Of a stretch of 64,000 nucleotides of DNA, positions 53,080 through 61,640 are shown one piece after another. Source of the DNA: Modestobacter marinus (lineage in GTDB: Bacteria; Actinomycetota; Actinomycetes; Mycobacteriales; Geodermatophilaceae); NCBI RefSeq assembly GCF_011758655.1, contig NZ_JAAMPA010000001.1, positions 2,108,001-2,172,000 on the forward strand. The letters run 5' to 3'. The position numbers and the translations under genes are program-made. The stretch's first letter is position 1; every line of letters begins with the position of its first letter. Under the pieces are notes generated by a model that was not told where the DNA came from, searched no databases, and saw nothing but the letters and a program-made list of their open reading frames with translations.

Positions 53080-53987
53080 CCTCGCGGCGCTGCCTGCTGG
53101 TTCGTGTCGATCTCCACTGCTAGGTACCGGTCCTTCGTGAAGTAGGGGCGGAACACCAGGACGGGGCCGGTCGCCGGAGGTTGGTAGCTGGAGGTGACGT
53201 ACCGGTAGACCCGCCGCGGATCGCTGACGTCCCGAGCGGTGCGCCCGCATCGAGTAAGTCCATCGGAGCTCTGTACGAAGACGTCCCAAACCGACGTGGG
53301 CGTGCTCACCGCCTCCTGGGCGACCTGGTCCAAGGGCACGGTCACTGCCGCGGTCCGGTCGGTCAGGGCGAGCGGGACGGAGACCCGGCCCGTACCGCCA
53401 CGCTGGGCGAGGACCAGTGCGGTGGGTTCTGGCCCGGACCACCGGACGAGCTCAACCGTCAGTGCCAGCCGCCCCGGCTCGCTCACGAGCTCCGATACCT
53501 CGACGCTCGTGGGCGCGGCGGCCACCCGCAAGGCCGCCAGCCCATCCGCGGTGCGGTATGGGGTGATGATTAAGCCGCTGCTCCCGGCCACGGGGCTGGC
53601 GGGGGGGACCGGGTACAGCTGTGCGCGCTCGCCCAGTCGCAAACGCACGGGCGAGTGGCCCGGCGCCCTCACCGCCAGGTCCCAGATGCCCTCGTCTTGA
53701 GCGGTCAGGAGGTCCGCGAGCGATCCAGCGGCGAGCAGGGCACTCGGTCGCGCCTGCTGCCCGATCATGTCGGCGAGCGTCGGTGCGGGCAGAGGTCGGA
53801 CATCCCGGTGCTTGCGGCGAACTGCCACGAGCTCAGCCCCCGGCCAGGCCGGCACGTCGGCGGAGATCCACAGGTCGTCTCCGTTGATCACCGCCAAGTA
53901 GGTGATCTCACGCGGCGCCGGGGTCTCCGAGGTCTTAAGCCGTGCCCTCGCACGACACAGCACTCTGCGTCGTGCCTCTCGAGCCAT
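53076..53987 (-). CDS. Uncharacterised beta-rich protein coupled to the GT4-Stealth fusion
   Basis: A 303-residue protein with no recognised catalytic motif. Two stretches resemble each other: LIITPYRTADGLAALRV (about 140-156) and VLVFRPYFTKDRYLAVEI near the end, each of form PYxTxD...LAxxV. Similar short motifs close beta-sandwich domains in TagF-like and surface-glycan proteins. ATG 53987 lies 7 nt after GATCGT; GTG 54041 would add 18 basic residues. The 4-nt overlap with the fusion gene implies joint function. Low G+C like its neighbour. Confidence 0.65.
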   Translation of the reverse strand: MAREARRRVLCRARARLKTSETPAPREITYLAVINGDDLWISADVPAWPGAELVAVRRKHRDVRPLPAPTLADMIGQQARPSALLAAGSLADLLTAQDEGIWDLAVRAPGHSPVRLRLGERAQLYPVPPASPVAGSSGLIITPYRTADGLAALRVAAAPTSVEVSELVSEPGRLALTVELVRWSGPEPTALVLAQRGGTGRVSVPLALTDRTAAVTVPLDQVAQEAVSTPTSVWDVFVQSSDGLTRCGRTARDVSDPRRVYRYVTSSYQPPATGPVLVFRPYFTKDRYLAVEIDTNQQAAPRG

Positions 53988-54353
53988 CCGTCTTACGATC
54001 TTGACCAGCCTCCCCCGACGTCGAGCCGGGATGGTACCCACGAGTGGACGACGCCACCGAGATCCGGTGGGGCGGCGAGCCGCTCAGCCCGGATGCTCCG
54101 GCGCCGGAGCCACGACCCGCCACGGCCCCGCCGTCCCGGTCTCGTAGACAGTTGCTGCGTCAGTCGTATGCACATCCGGATTGCACTGCGGGCACTCGGG
54201 CTGGTGCGCGGCTGTGGGACGGCGGCGACGCGCTGAGCAGTCTCGATCCGCTCGGCTCGACAGCTGGCCGGAAGAGGAGGGCGCCACCGGTCCAGCTCAA
54301 GACCGCTCCTCATCGGCCGAACTCTCCCCTGACCTTTCTGGAGAGGACACCGC
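53988..54353. other. Divergent intergenic region
   Basis: 366 nt between the uncharacterised gene (-) and the M23-FN3 gene (+). Only the minus-strand -10-like GATCGT (54000-53995) and the plus-strand ribosome site GGAGAGGA just before 54354 can be named. The G+C content rises back toward the genome level here, so this is the edge of the poorer-GC segment. No gene is supported. Confidence 0.3.
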
Positions 54354-55658
54354 ATGTTCGCGCTGCACCTGTCGCGCCGCTCGATGGCCGCGCTGGCCGT
54401 GTCGCTGGTCGCTGTGATCGCCGCACCGGAGGCGGTCCCCGGCGCGGCGGCGGCTCGCGCCGAAACGACCACTGCGGCCGCGACCCAGGTCACCTGGGTG
54501 CCCAGCGCCGCGCGGCCCTTCAGCGACCCGGTGTGGTTGCCACTCCGTGAGCCGGCGCGGGTGTCCTGCACCTACACCAACTGCCCCGGGCCCTACCACG
54601 GCTACTGGGCGTTGGACCTGCTCGGTGACCAGGGCGACCCGATCCACGCGGCCGGCGCGGGGATCTTCCACATCGGCTCCCTGGACACCTCCTGCCGGAC
54701 CAGCACGGCGGAAGCCGCCGGGACGTGGGTCTGGATCGACCACGGGGGCGGCGTCGTCACGAAGTACACCCACCTCGACACGGTCACGGCGCGTGAGGGT
54801 CAGCTGGTCACACCGTCCACCCGGATCGGCACGATGGGGCACAGCGGCGACGTGCTGCCGTGCACGACCAACTACCTGCACTTCGAGGTGCGCACCGGGG
54901 GCATCAAGGGCAAGCGGGTGGACCCGGGGCCGCTGTGGGGCTGCGAGGGCACGACCCGACGCGCCTTCCCGACCGTCTGGGGGCACGCCTCCTGGAACGA
55001 CATCCCCAAGGTCACCCGGTCGACCCCGGCACTGGACAACGGCTGCCTCCCGACCAGCACCGTCACCTCCAGCGAACCGGCCGCCGTCGCAGTCCGGCGA
55101 GGCGACAGGACCGCCCGGGTGGCCTGGACGCCGCCCGCCTCGCGAGCTGTTGCCGTGGACCGGTACGTGATCTCCCAGGAGCTCTGGGGGCCGAGCTTCC
55201 AGGGCTGGCACCCAGCGACCTATCGCTCGGTCCCGGCCGGGCAGCTGGCCACCAACTTCCGCGGGCTGGACAACGGCCGCCGGTACCGCTATCGAGTGCT
55301 GTCCCACACGAGCGTCGGCAACAGTGCGTGGACGAGGTTCGTGGAAGCAGTGCCGGCCACCGTCCCGGTGGCTCCTGGAACGGATCGGCAGCTGACCGCC
55401 GGGCGGAGCTACGTCCGGTTCGGCTGGTGGAACGGCACCGCACAGGGAGCGCCGATCACCTCGTACACCGCGGCGATCCGCCGTCAGAAGGCCACCGGCT
55501 GGACCGCCTGGAGCTACGTGACCGTGCCCGGGAACGTGCGGACGTACCGATGGGACGGGCTGCGTCCCGGCACGACCTACCAGGTGACGGTGCGCGCGGA
55601 CTCCGACGTCGGACCCAGTCGGTGGGGCCGCTTCCGGGCGCTCACCACCACGCCCTGA
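54354..55658 (+). CDS. Secreted M23 (LytM)-like protein with two fibronectin III domains
   Basis: A 434-residue exported protein. The signal peptide is residues 1-35 (basic start, hydrophobic ALAVSLVAVIAA, AAAARA cleavage region). The M23-like domain (about 60-230) has YHGYWALDLLG (His82, Asp88), YTHLDTV and NYLHFEVR; the usual HxH is YLH, so the catalytic base may be missing. Two FN3 domains follow (about 243-335 and 340-434). It may bind or trim the wall near the surface polymer. ATG 54354 follows GGAGAGGA. Confidence 0.85.
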   Translation: MFALHLSRRSMAALAVSLVAVIAAPEAVPGAAAARAETTTAAATQVTWVPSAARPFSDPVWLPLREPARVSCTYTNCPGPYHGYWALDLLGDQGDPIHAAGAGIFHIGSLDTSCRTSTAEAAGTWVWIDHGGGVVTKYTHLDTVTAREGQLVTPSTRIGTMGHSGDVLPCTTNYLHFEVRTGGIKGKRVDPGPLWGCEGTTRRAFPTVWGHASWNDIPKVTRSTPALDNGCLPTSTVTSSEPAAVAVRRGDRTARVAWTPPASRAVAVDRYVISQELWGPSFQGWHPATYRSVPAGQLATNFRGLDNGRRYRYRVLSHTSVGNSAWTRFVEAVPATVPVAPGTDRQLTAGRSYVRFGWWNGTAQGAPITSYTAAIRRQKATGWTAWSYVTVPGNVRTYRWDGLRPGTTYQVTVRADSDVGPSRWGRFRALTTTP

Positions 55659-55767
55659 CGCGCGTGCCTCGGCCCTGATGGCGGGAACAGTCGTCACGTC
55701 CGTCTCGTCCGACCCGCCTCTCCCGTAGCGGGCCCGGGTGCGGCGTCCGTCCGGTGATACTCGCGGC

Positions 55768-57033
55768 ATGGTCCTCCAGCAAGCCCCTGCTCGACCGCAC
55801 TCGGAGACCCCCGACCGGGGTGTTCTGAACCGCGGGCGGCCGCAGCAGGCCGGGCCGAGCCGACTGCGTGCCCTGGACGGCCTCCGGCTGCTGGCCGCCC
55901 TGTCCGTGGCGGTCTACCACTACCTCGCCTACGAAGGTGCGGCTCCGGCCTGGGGCCAGGCGCCGAGCAGCCTCTTCCCCCAGTGGTCGGGGGCCGCGGC
56001 CTACGGGTGGCTCGGCGTCGAGGTGTTCTTCGTCATCAGCGGGTTCGTCATCTGCATGAGCTGCTGGGGACGCTCCCTCGGCGACTTCTTCCGGTCCCGC
56101 GTCACCCGGCTCTACCCGGCGTACTGGGCCGCGGTGGTGCTGACGACCGTCGTGGTCACCGTGACGCCCGCGATCGGTCAGGACATCCCGTTCACCGATG
56201 TGCTGGTGAACCTCACGATGTTGCAGGACGCGGTGGGGGCGGACCGTGTCGACGGCGTCTACTGGACCCTGTGGGTCGAGCTGCGGTTCTACCTGCTGTT
56301 CGCGCTGCTGGTCTGGGGCGGGCTCACCTTCCGCCGGGTGCTGGCCTTCTCGCTCATCTGGACGGTCGTGGCTGCGCTCGCGCGTACCGCCGACAGCGAG
56401 TTGCTGACCCTGGTCGCCATGCCGAAGTACGCGCCCTACTTCCTCGTGGGCATCGGGATCTACCTGGTCCACCGGTTCGGCGACCACCTGCTGAGCTGGC
56501 TGGTCATCGGGGTCAACGCGATCCTGAGCTACCACTACGCGGTCCTGCGCATGGACCACCAGGCGGAGGACGTCGTCCACCAGCCGCTGAGCCGGCTGAT
56601 CGTCGGGCTGGTGCTGTTCGGGGGGATCGCCCTGGTGGCGGCGATCGCCCGGGGGCACCTCGGCTGGGTGCGCTGGCGGTGGGTGAGCTACGCGGGCGCC
56701 CTGACGTACCCCTTCTACCTGCTGCACGACTACATCGGCTTCGCCCTGATCAACTGGCTCTACGACCGCGTCGGGGTCTCGGCCTACGCGGTGCTGCCCG
56801 TGACGGTGACGGCCATGCTGGTCCTGGCTTGGCTGGTCCACCGCCTCGCCGAGAAGCCGCTGGCCCGCTGGCTGAAGGTCCGGCTGACGTCCGGCGCGAT
56901 GACCCTGGACCCCCGCGACCTGCTGTCACGGCGCCGACCGGTGCCCGCTGCGACGCCGGACGCAGCCACCCCGGGCGCTCAGGCCGCCGGGCCGGGGCGG
57001 AGCCGGGACGAGGTGACGATCGCCAGGAAGTGA
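55768..57033 (+). CDS. Acyltransferase 3 family membrane protein (OafA-like)
   Basis: A 421-residue membrane O-acyltransferase. RLRALDGLRLLAALSVAVYHYL carries the family start, with GVEVFFVISGFVICM and FFRSRVTRLYPAYW following. About ten helices continue to residue 370. The polar C-terminal tail (about 380-421) is Ala/Pro/Arg-rich. It likely acetylates or succinylates a surface sugar. ATG 55768 lies 6 nt after GATACT. Its last 55 nt overlap the convergent phosphotransferase gene. Confidence 0.88.
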   Translation: MVLQQAPARPHSETPDRGVLNRGRPQQAGPSRLRALDGLRLLAALSVAVYHYLAYEGAAPAWGQAPSSLFPQWSGAAAYGWLGVEVFFVISGFVICMSCWGRSLGDFFRSRVTRLYPAYWAAVVLTTVVVTVTPAIGQDIPFTDVLVNLTMLQDAVGADRVDGVYWTLWVELRFYLLFALLVWGGLTFRRVLAFSLIWTVVAALARTADSELLTLVAMPKYAPYFLVGIGIYLVHRFGDHLLSWLVIGVNAILSYHYAVLRMDHQAEDVVHQPLSRLIVGLVLFGGIALVAAIARGHLGWVRWRWVSYAGALTYPFYLLHDYIGFALINWLYDRVGVSAYAVLPVTVTAMLVLAWLVHRLAEKPLARWLKVRLTSGAMTLDPRDLLSRRRPVPAATPDAATPGAQAAGPGRSRDEVTIARK

Positions 57034-57800
57034 CCGGCGACGGCCAGCAGCGAGGCTGGGATGAGCACCAGGAGAAGCACCTGGGTGCCGGTCAGGTCGC
57101 CGACCACCAGGTCGACGACGGCGGCGACCAGGATGATGATGCTCAGCTCGATCGAGTGGTACAGCCGGTGGAACGGGACGAACCGGGCCAGCCGGCGCAG
57201 CCGGGCCAGTCCGCTGGTCCGCGGGGCCGTCGTCGCCTCGTCGTCCGCGGCGCGGGGGAGCCCGGCTGCGGCGCGGGAGACGTGCACCATGTCGTTGAGC
57301 GACTTGTTGAGCACGATGACCACGGCCAGCAGCGCCCCCAGGGTCGTCCAGCCGTAGCCCTGCCCGTCGGACAGCTCGTCCAGACCACCCGCGGCGCGTG
57401 CCCCCAGGGCGAGGGGGATCAGCGACTCGGTGCCGTAGTGGCCGACCCGGTCCAGGAAGACGCCCAGCGGGCTGGACGTGCCGCGCCACCGCGCGACCTC
57501 GCCGTCGCTGGCGTCCCAGAGCATCTGCATCTGGGTCAGCAGCACGGCGAGCACCGCGCCACCCAATCCCGGCAGCAGCAGGGCTGGGCCGGCCGCGAAG
57601 CCGGTCACGATCATCAGCGCCGTCACGGCGTTGGCCGACAGCCCGGCCCGGACGAGCGCCCGGGTGAGGTAGGGCGAGATCTGCCGCATGTACAGGTCGC
57701 CCGTCCAGTGCTCGGCGCTGCGCCGTCCCCGGATCGCCGGTGGCTGGGTGACCTCGCGGAGCTGCGCGATGCTGGGCCAGGCCGGCCGCGGAGCCGTCAC
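56979..57800 (-). CDS. CDP-alcohol phosphatidyltransferase-family protein with altered motif
   Basis: A 273-residue membrane protein. The CDP-alcohol motif is present as DASDGEVAR (Asp96, Asp99, Gly100, Ala103, Arg104), Gly113 and Asp117, but the fourth acidic position, normally the catalytic base, is His121 (DRVGHYG). Six membrane helices are predicted. It would transfer a phospho-alcohol from a CDP donor, possibly a CDP-polyol made in this operon. GTG 57800 overlaps the upstream stop by 4 nt. Confidence 0.82.
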   Translation of the reverse strand: MTAPRPAWPSIAQLREVTQPPAIRGRRSAEHWTGDLYMRQISPYLTRALVRAGLSANAVTALMIVTGFAAGPALLLPGLGGAVLAVLLTQMQMLWDASDGEVARWRGTSSPLGVFLDRVGHYGTESLIPLALGARAAGGLDELSDGQGYGWTTLGALLAVVIVLNKSLNDMVHVSRAAAGLPRAADDEATTAPRTSGLARLRRLARFVPFHRLYHSIELSIIILVAAVVDLVVGDLTGTQVLLLVLIPASLLAVAGHFLAIVTSSRLRPGPAA

Positions 57801-59029
57801 TGCAGGGCCTCCTTCGCGCGGATCCGATCGTCGTCCCGGGCGGTCAGCACGTCCTGGCAGGCGTCCAGGAACCGGCCCAGTGCCGCCGCGGGGTCACCGC
57901 CACCCAGGTAGTGCTCGACGAGGGCGCCCCGCGCTGCCCGCTCCGGGTCGTCCTCCAGGCACCGGCGCACCAGCTCGGCCGTGTCCGCGGCCGCTGTCTG
58001 CGCGAGCCGCGGGGTGGCCGCCAGCAGCGGGGAGGGTGGCACCACGGCACCGGCCTCGGCCGGCTCCGTGACCACCAGGGGTCGGCCCGTGGGCAGCCAC
58101 TCCACCGCGACCGAGGACACGTCGGTGATCAGCAGGTCCGCGTCACTGAACGCCTCGGTCAACGGCCCTCCTGGGTCGAGGACGCTGCCGGTGGCCTGGA
58201 CGGCGGGTTCGTCGAACACCCGGCGGAGGGCGGCGTCGGCCTCGGCCACGTCCCGCCGGTTCGCGCCGGTGCGCGGGTGCGGCCGGTAGACCACCCGCAG
58301 TCCCGCACCGGTCAGGGAACGCACCAGCGCCTCCCCGTGGGTCGGCACCGAGCTGTAGGCCATCGACGGCTGCCCGCCCTCCCAGGTGGGTGCGTACAGG
58401 ACGGTCGGCCGTTGACCGGCGGGTCGGTGACGCTCCGCGATCGAGACCTGGGGCCGACCGATCCGGACCAGCCGGTCGAGGTCGAACCACATCAGCTCGC
58501 CGGCGATCCGGTCCACGGCGGCCTGCCCGGCGACGAAGGACCGGTCGTAGGCCTTCAGCTGGTTGGAGGCCGAGACCGCCTTGTCGCTCTCCCCGTGACC
58601 CAGGTACACGTGCGCGAGCGAGGGGTAGCGCAGCAGCTGGAAGTTGCGGGGGTGGTGGCTCACGTAGAGCGCCAGCGCGAGCCGGCCGCGGGAGACCAGG
58701 CCGTCGAGCGTCGCGGTGCGCGCCACGCAGTGCACCGGCAGGGTGGTCCCGGCCCGCAGCTGTGCGGTGGTCCGGCTGTCCTGGGTGATCAGCACGACGC
58801 CCTGCCGGCGGTCCAGGTGTTCCAGCGGGCGGAGCCACTGTTCGAGCTGGTAGGCGTTGCGCGGTGGCTCCGGGAAGAAGACGACGACGCGCTGGTCGAG
58901 AACCCGGCCGGTGAGCTGCGCGTCCTCGCCGATGGCGTCGGGCTCGCCCCCCGGCAGCAACCGGCGCCGGAGGAGGCGCCCGCCCCGCGCGCGGAGACGC
59001 CTGGCGGAGGCGGGAAGGGAGAGGTGCAC
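57797..59029 (-). CDS. TagB/TagF-like CDP-polyol phosphotransferase
   Basis: A 410-residue GT-B protein of the CDP-glycerol glycerophosphotransferase family. VYLGHGESDK is the acceptor/base motif, TVLYAPTWEGG and VVYRPHPRTGANR are donor-site motifs, and LLITDVSSVAVEWLPTGRPLVV is the C-terminal signature. Known members add glycerol- or ribitol-phosphate to teichoic acids. With a CDP-ribitol-synthase-like gene upstream, ribitol phosphate is a plausible unit. GTG 59029 lies 39 nt after the GT2 gene stop. Confidence 0.88.
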   Translation of the reverse strand: MHLSLPASARRLRARGGRLLRRRLLPGGEPDAIGEDAQLTGRVLDQRVVVFFPEPPRNAYQLEQWLRPLEHLDRRQGVVLITQDSRTTAQLRAGTTLPVHCVARTATLDGLVSRGRLALALYVSHHPRNFQLLRYPSLAHVYLGHGESDKAVSASNQLKAYDRSFVAGQAAVDRIAGELMWFDLDRLVRIGRPQVSIAERHRPAGQRPTVLYAPTWEGGQPSMAYSSVPTHGEALVRSLTGAGLRVVYRPHPRTGANRRDVAEADAALRRVFDEPAVQATGSVLDPGGPLTEAFSDADLLITDVSSVAVEWLPTGRPLVVTEPAEAGAVVPPSPLLAATPRLAQTAAADTAELVRRCLEDDPERAARGALVEHYLGGGDPAAALGRFLDACQDVLTARDDDRIRAKEALQ

Positions 59030-59068
59030 CGAGGAACTCCAGACGATCGGGCCGTTCGGACGTGGTGG

Positions 59069-59947
59069 TCAGAGGACCGGCGGACGCCCGTGCCGTGTCA
59101 TGCGGCGGACAGTGGCCCACCGCAGAGGTCTCCGGGGGCCCGCCGGGACCCGCCATCCTTCCAGCCACCCGCGGGACCAGCTGGACAGCGCGGCCGGGTT
59201 GCGTGCGGAGCGGACCACCTGCAGGGCGGTCCAGCTGAGCACGTAGGGGATGCCGCAGACCCAGGGCAGGTTGCGCCGGGCGAGCCAGACCCGATTGCGG
59301 GCGTTGAGCCGGAGGTAGTCGACGTGCCGGGTCTGGGAGGTGAGCGGGTGCTCTGCCGCGAGGTCCCCCGCGTACCAGACGGAGAACCCGGCGTCCCAGA
59401 CCCGCCAGGCCAGCTCGATGCCCTCGTGGGCGTAGAAGAACGGTGCCGGCCAGCCGCCGGCGGACTCGAAGGCCGACCGGCGGACGACCAGGGCGCCTTC
59501 CCACACGGAGAAGGCCGGGCTCGAGCGGTGCCGGTCAGCGGCCCGCAGCCGGGGCGTCCAGCGGCGCGGGGCCACGCCTCCGCCCAGGACGTCGACCCGC
59601 GGCTGCAGCACCCCGAGCCGGTCGTCCGCGGCGAAGCGCCGGGCGGCGGCGGCCAGGAAGTGCGGATCGGGCAGGGTGGCGTCGTCGTCGAGGAAGAGGA
59701 GCAGGTCGCCGGCGACCTGGGGCACGCCGGCGTTCCGCCCGGCGGGGATGCCGACGTTCTCGCGCAGGGTCAGTCCCCGGGTCCACGTCGGGAGCCCGGT
59801 CGGCTGCCACCCGTTGCCGACCACGAGGACGTCCGTCTCCACCTCCTGCTGCCAGGAGAGCGAGGCGAGGGCGCGGGTGAGGTCGGCGGGGCGCCGTCCC
59901 TGGGTGAGGACCACCACGCCCACGACCGGGCGCTCGCTGTCCGGCAC
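59069..59947 (-). CDS. GT2 glycosyltransferase
   Basis: A 292-residue GT-A enzyme. VVGVVVLTQGRRPADLTRALASL opens the fold, NVGIPAGRNAGV and LLLFLDDDATLPDPHF carry the DDD donor site, and FFYAHEGIELAWRVWDAGF is the acceptor region. No membrane helix is clear. GTG 59947 lies 4 nt after the upstream stop and is the first possible start beyond it, so the gene is translationally coupled. Confidence 0.88.
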   Translation of the reverse strand: MPDSERPVVGVVVLTQGRRPADLTRALASLSWQQEVETDVLVVGNGWQPTGLPTWTRGLTLRENVGIPAGRNAGVPQVAGDLLLFLDDDATLPDPHFLAAAARRFAADDRLGVLQPRVDVLGGGVAPRRWTPRLRAADRHRSSPAFSVWEGALVVRRSAFESAGGWPAPFFYAHEGIELAWRVWDAGFSVWYAGDLAAEHPLTSQTRHVDYLRLNARNRVWLARRNLPWVCGIPYVLSWTALQVVRSARNPAALSSWSRGWLEGWRVPAGPRRPLRWATVRRMTRHGRPPVL

Positions 59948-59951
59948 GCGG

Positions 59952-61448
59952 TCAGCCAACGGTGACGTCGTCCAGTTCGACGCCCTCGGGGAGGACGTCG
60001 CCCGGTTCCTCCTCGTGGATGACCGCAGCCGCGATGGCCGCGTCGAGGTGCGAGGCCAGCTTGTCCTCCCGACGCACGTCGACGACGTGCCCGGTCCACC
60101 CCGAGACCAGGACCTCCAGGGAGATGGCAGCGACCGCGTCGGAGGCCAGCAGGGAACTGGCCGGCTCCTGGCCGAAGGCCTTCGTGCGCATCGGGGTGCC
60201 GGTGCGCTCGGGGTTGACGCAGTTGACCCGGACGCCGTCACAGGCCCACTCGTCGGCCAGGGCCTGCGTCAGGTTCACGACGGCTGCCTTCGCGGAGGAG
60301 TAGAGGCTGTACCCACTCCGGCCACGGGTGTACGAGCTGGACGTGAACAGCAGCAGCGACCCCCGGGTGACCTGCAGGTGGGGCTGGAATACCTGGGCGA
60401 TGTGGATGGGGGCCAGGTAGTTCACGTCGGTGGCGAGGTAGATGGTCTCCTCGCTGGTGTCCGAGAGCTCGCCGCGTGGCAGGACCCCGGCGGTGTTGAC
60501 GACGAAGTCCACCCGGCCGGTGGTGGCGAGCACCTGCTCGCAGGCGGCGACGATGTCCGCTCGCCGCTCGACGTGGGTGCCCGTCGACGACCGGCTGAAC
60601 GTCATCGCGGTCGCGCCGTACCCCTCGGCCAACCGGACGATGTCCTGGCCGATGCCGTAGGACCCCCCGAAGACGACGACGGTCTTGCCGTCCAGTGCGG
60701 CGCGGTACTCGGCGTCCGAGCGGGGACCGGGGGCGTCGTGGCTGTCGAGCTGGAAGAGCTTGTCGGCCAGGTACACGTCGATCGGCTCGGTGACCTTCAT
60801 GTTCCGTTCTTCACCGCGGACGACGGCGATCGGCACCTCGGGCGCATACCGGAGGACGACGGTGCAGTCGTCCGTGGCCTCGAAGTCCGGGTCCTCGGTG
60901 GCGACGGAGTAGGCCCGGCGGATCACCGAGAGCCGGAAGCACTGCGGCGTCTGACCACGACGGAGCAGCGGCCGGCGCAGGACGTCCTCGATGGTGTCGC
61001 CGGCTCCGCCGTCGACCTGGATGATCGTGTCGGCCGACGGGATGGCGGTGTCCACCGCCTCGTACTCGGCCAGCGCGGCGACGCAGTCCGCGATGACCCG
61101 CTGGCTCAGCAGTGGCCGGACCGCGTCGTGCAGCAGCACGTTGCACTCCTCGTCGCCGAGGGCGTCCAGCGCCCGGCGCGTGGTGGCGTTCCGCGTCTCG
61201 GCGCCTTCCAGGACGCGGGTCACCTTCGGGTAGGTGCCTGGGCGGAGGATCGCCTGGACGGCGTCGAGGTGACCCGGCGTCATCATGACGACGATCTCGT
61301 CGACGTGCGGCGAGGCCTGCAGGACCCCGATGGTGTGCTCGATGATCGGCTTGCCGGCGACCTTGATCAGCTGCTTGGGGATCGACAGGCCGACTCGGGA
61401 ACCCGTACCGCCTGCCAAGACCACCGCGACGTTACGGAGGGAGGACAC
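59952..61448 (-). CDS. Bifunctional cytidylyltransferase-SDR reductase, CDP-ribitol synthase type
   Basis: A 498-residue fusion. Residues 1-235 are an IspD/TarI-like cytidylyltransferase (VVLAGGTGSRVGLSIPKQ, NVLLHDAVRPLLS, TPQCFR). Residues 250-475 are a short-chain reductase (VVVFGGSYGIGQD; YSLYSSAKAAVVN with the Tyr-x3-Lys pair). Haemophilus Bcs1/Acs1 combine ribulose-5-P reductase and CDP-ribitol synthase in the same way. GTG 61448 lies 6 nt after a TATGGT box. It heads a four-gene minus-strand operon. Confidence 0.88.
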   Translation of the reverse strand: MSSLRNVAVVLAGGTGSRVGLSIPKQLIKVAGKPIIEHTIGVLQASPHVDEIVVMMTPGHLDAVQAILRPGTYPKVTRVLEGAETRNATTRRALDALGDEECNVLLHDAVRPLLSQRVIADCVAALAEYEAVDTAIPSADTIIQVDGGAGDTIEDVLRRPLLRRGQTPQCFRLSVIRRAYSVATEDPDFEATDDCTVVLRYAPEVPIAVVRGEERNMKVTEPIDVYLADKLFQLDSHDAPGPRSDAEYRAALDGKTVVVFGGSYGIGQDIVRLAEGYGATAMTFSRSSTGTHVERRADIVAACEQVLATTGRVDFVVNTAGVLPRGELSDTSEETIYLATDVNYLAPIHIAQVFQPHLQVTRGSLLLFTSSSYTRGRSGYSLYSSAKAAVVNLTQALADEWACDGVRVNCVNPERTGTPMRTKAFGQEPASSLLASDAVAAISLEVLVSGWTGHVVDVRREDKLASHLDAAIAAAVIHEEEPGDVLPEGVELDDVTVG

Positions 61449-61454
61449 CGCCCG

Positions 61455-61460
61455 ACCATA
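61455..61460 (-). promoter_or_regulatory. -10 box of the minus-strand glycopolymer operon
   Basis: On the minus strand TATGGT ends 6 nt before the GTG at 61448, with CGGGCG between. This is a leaderless-type promoter for the four-gene operon. Confidence 0.55.
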
Positions 61461-61640
61461 GGTCGGCGGAGATCCGCATCCCGGAACGGTCCGTCACGGG
61501 CGGGTCAGGCGTGGCCACCTGCTCCTCCTGTTGCGCATGAGCAAGCAGATGCGGGCGACGCACTGCAGAGCATCAGCCGTTCAGCAGGTGCTCACCTGGA
61601 CGACGTCCTGCCGCCCTCCACTCTGCGCATGCTGACCCGT

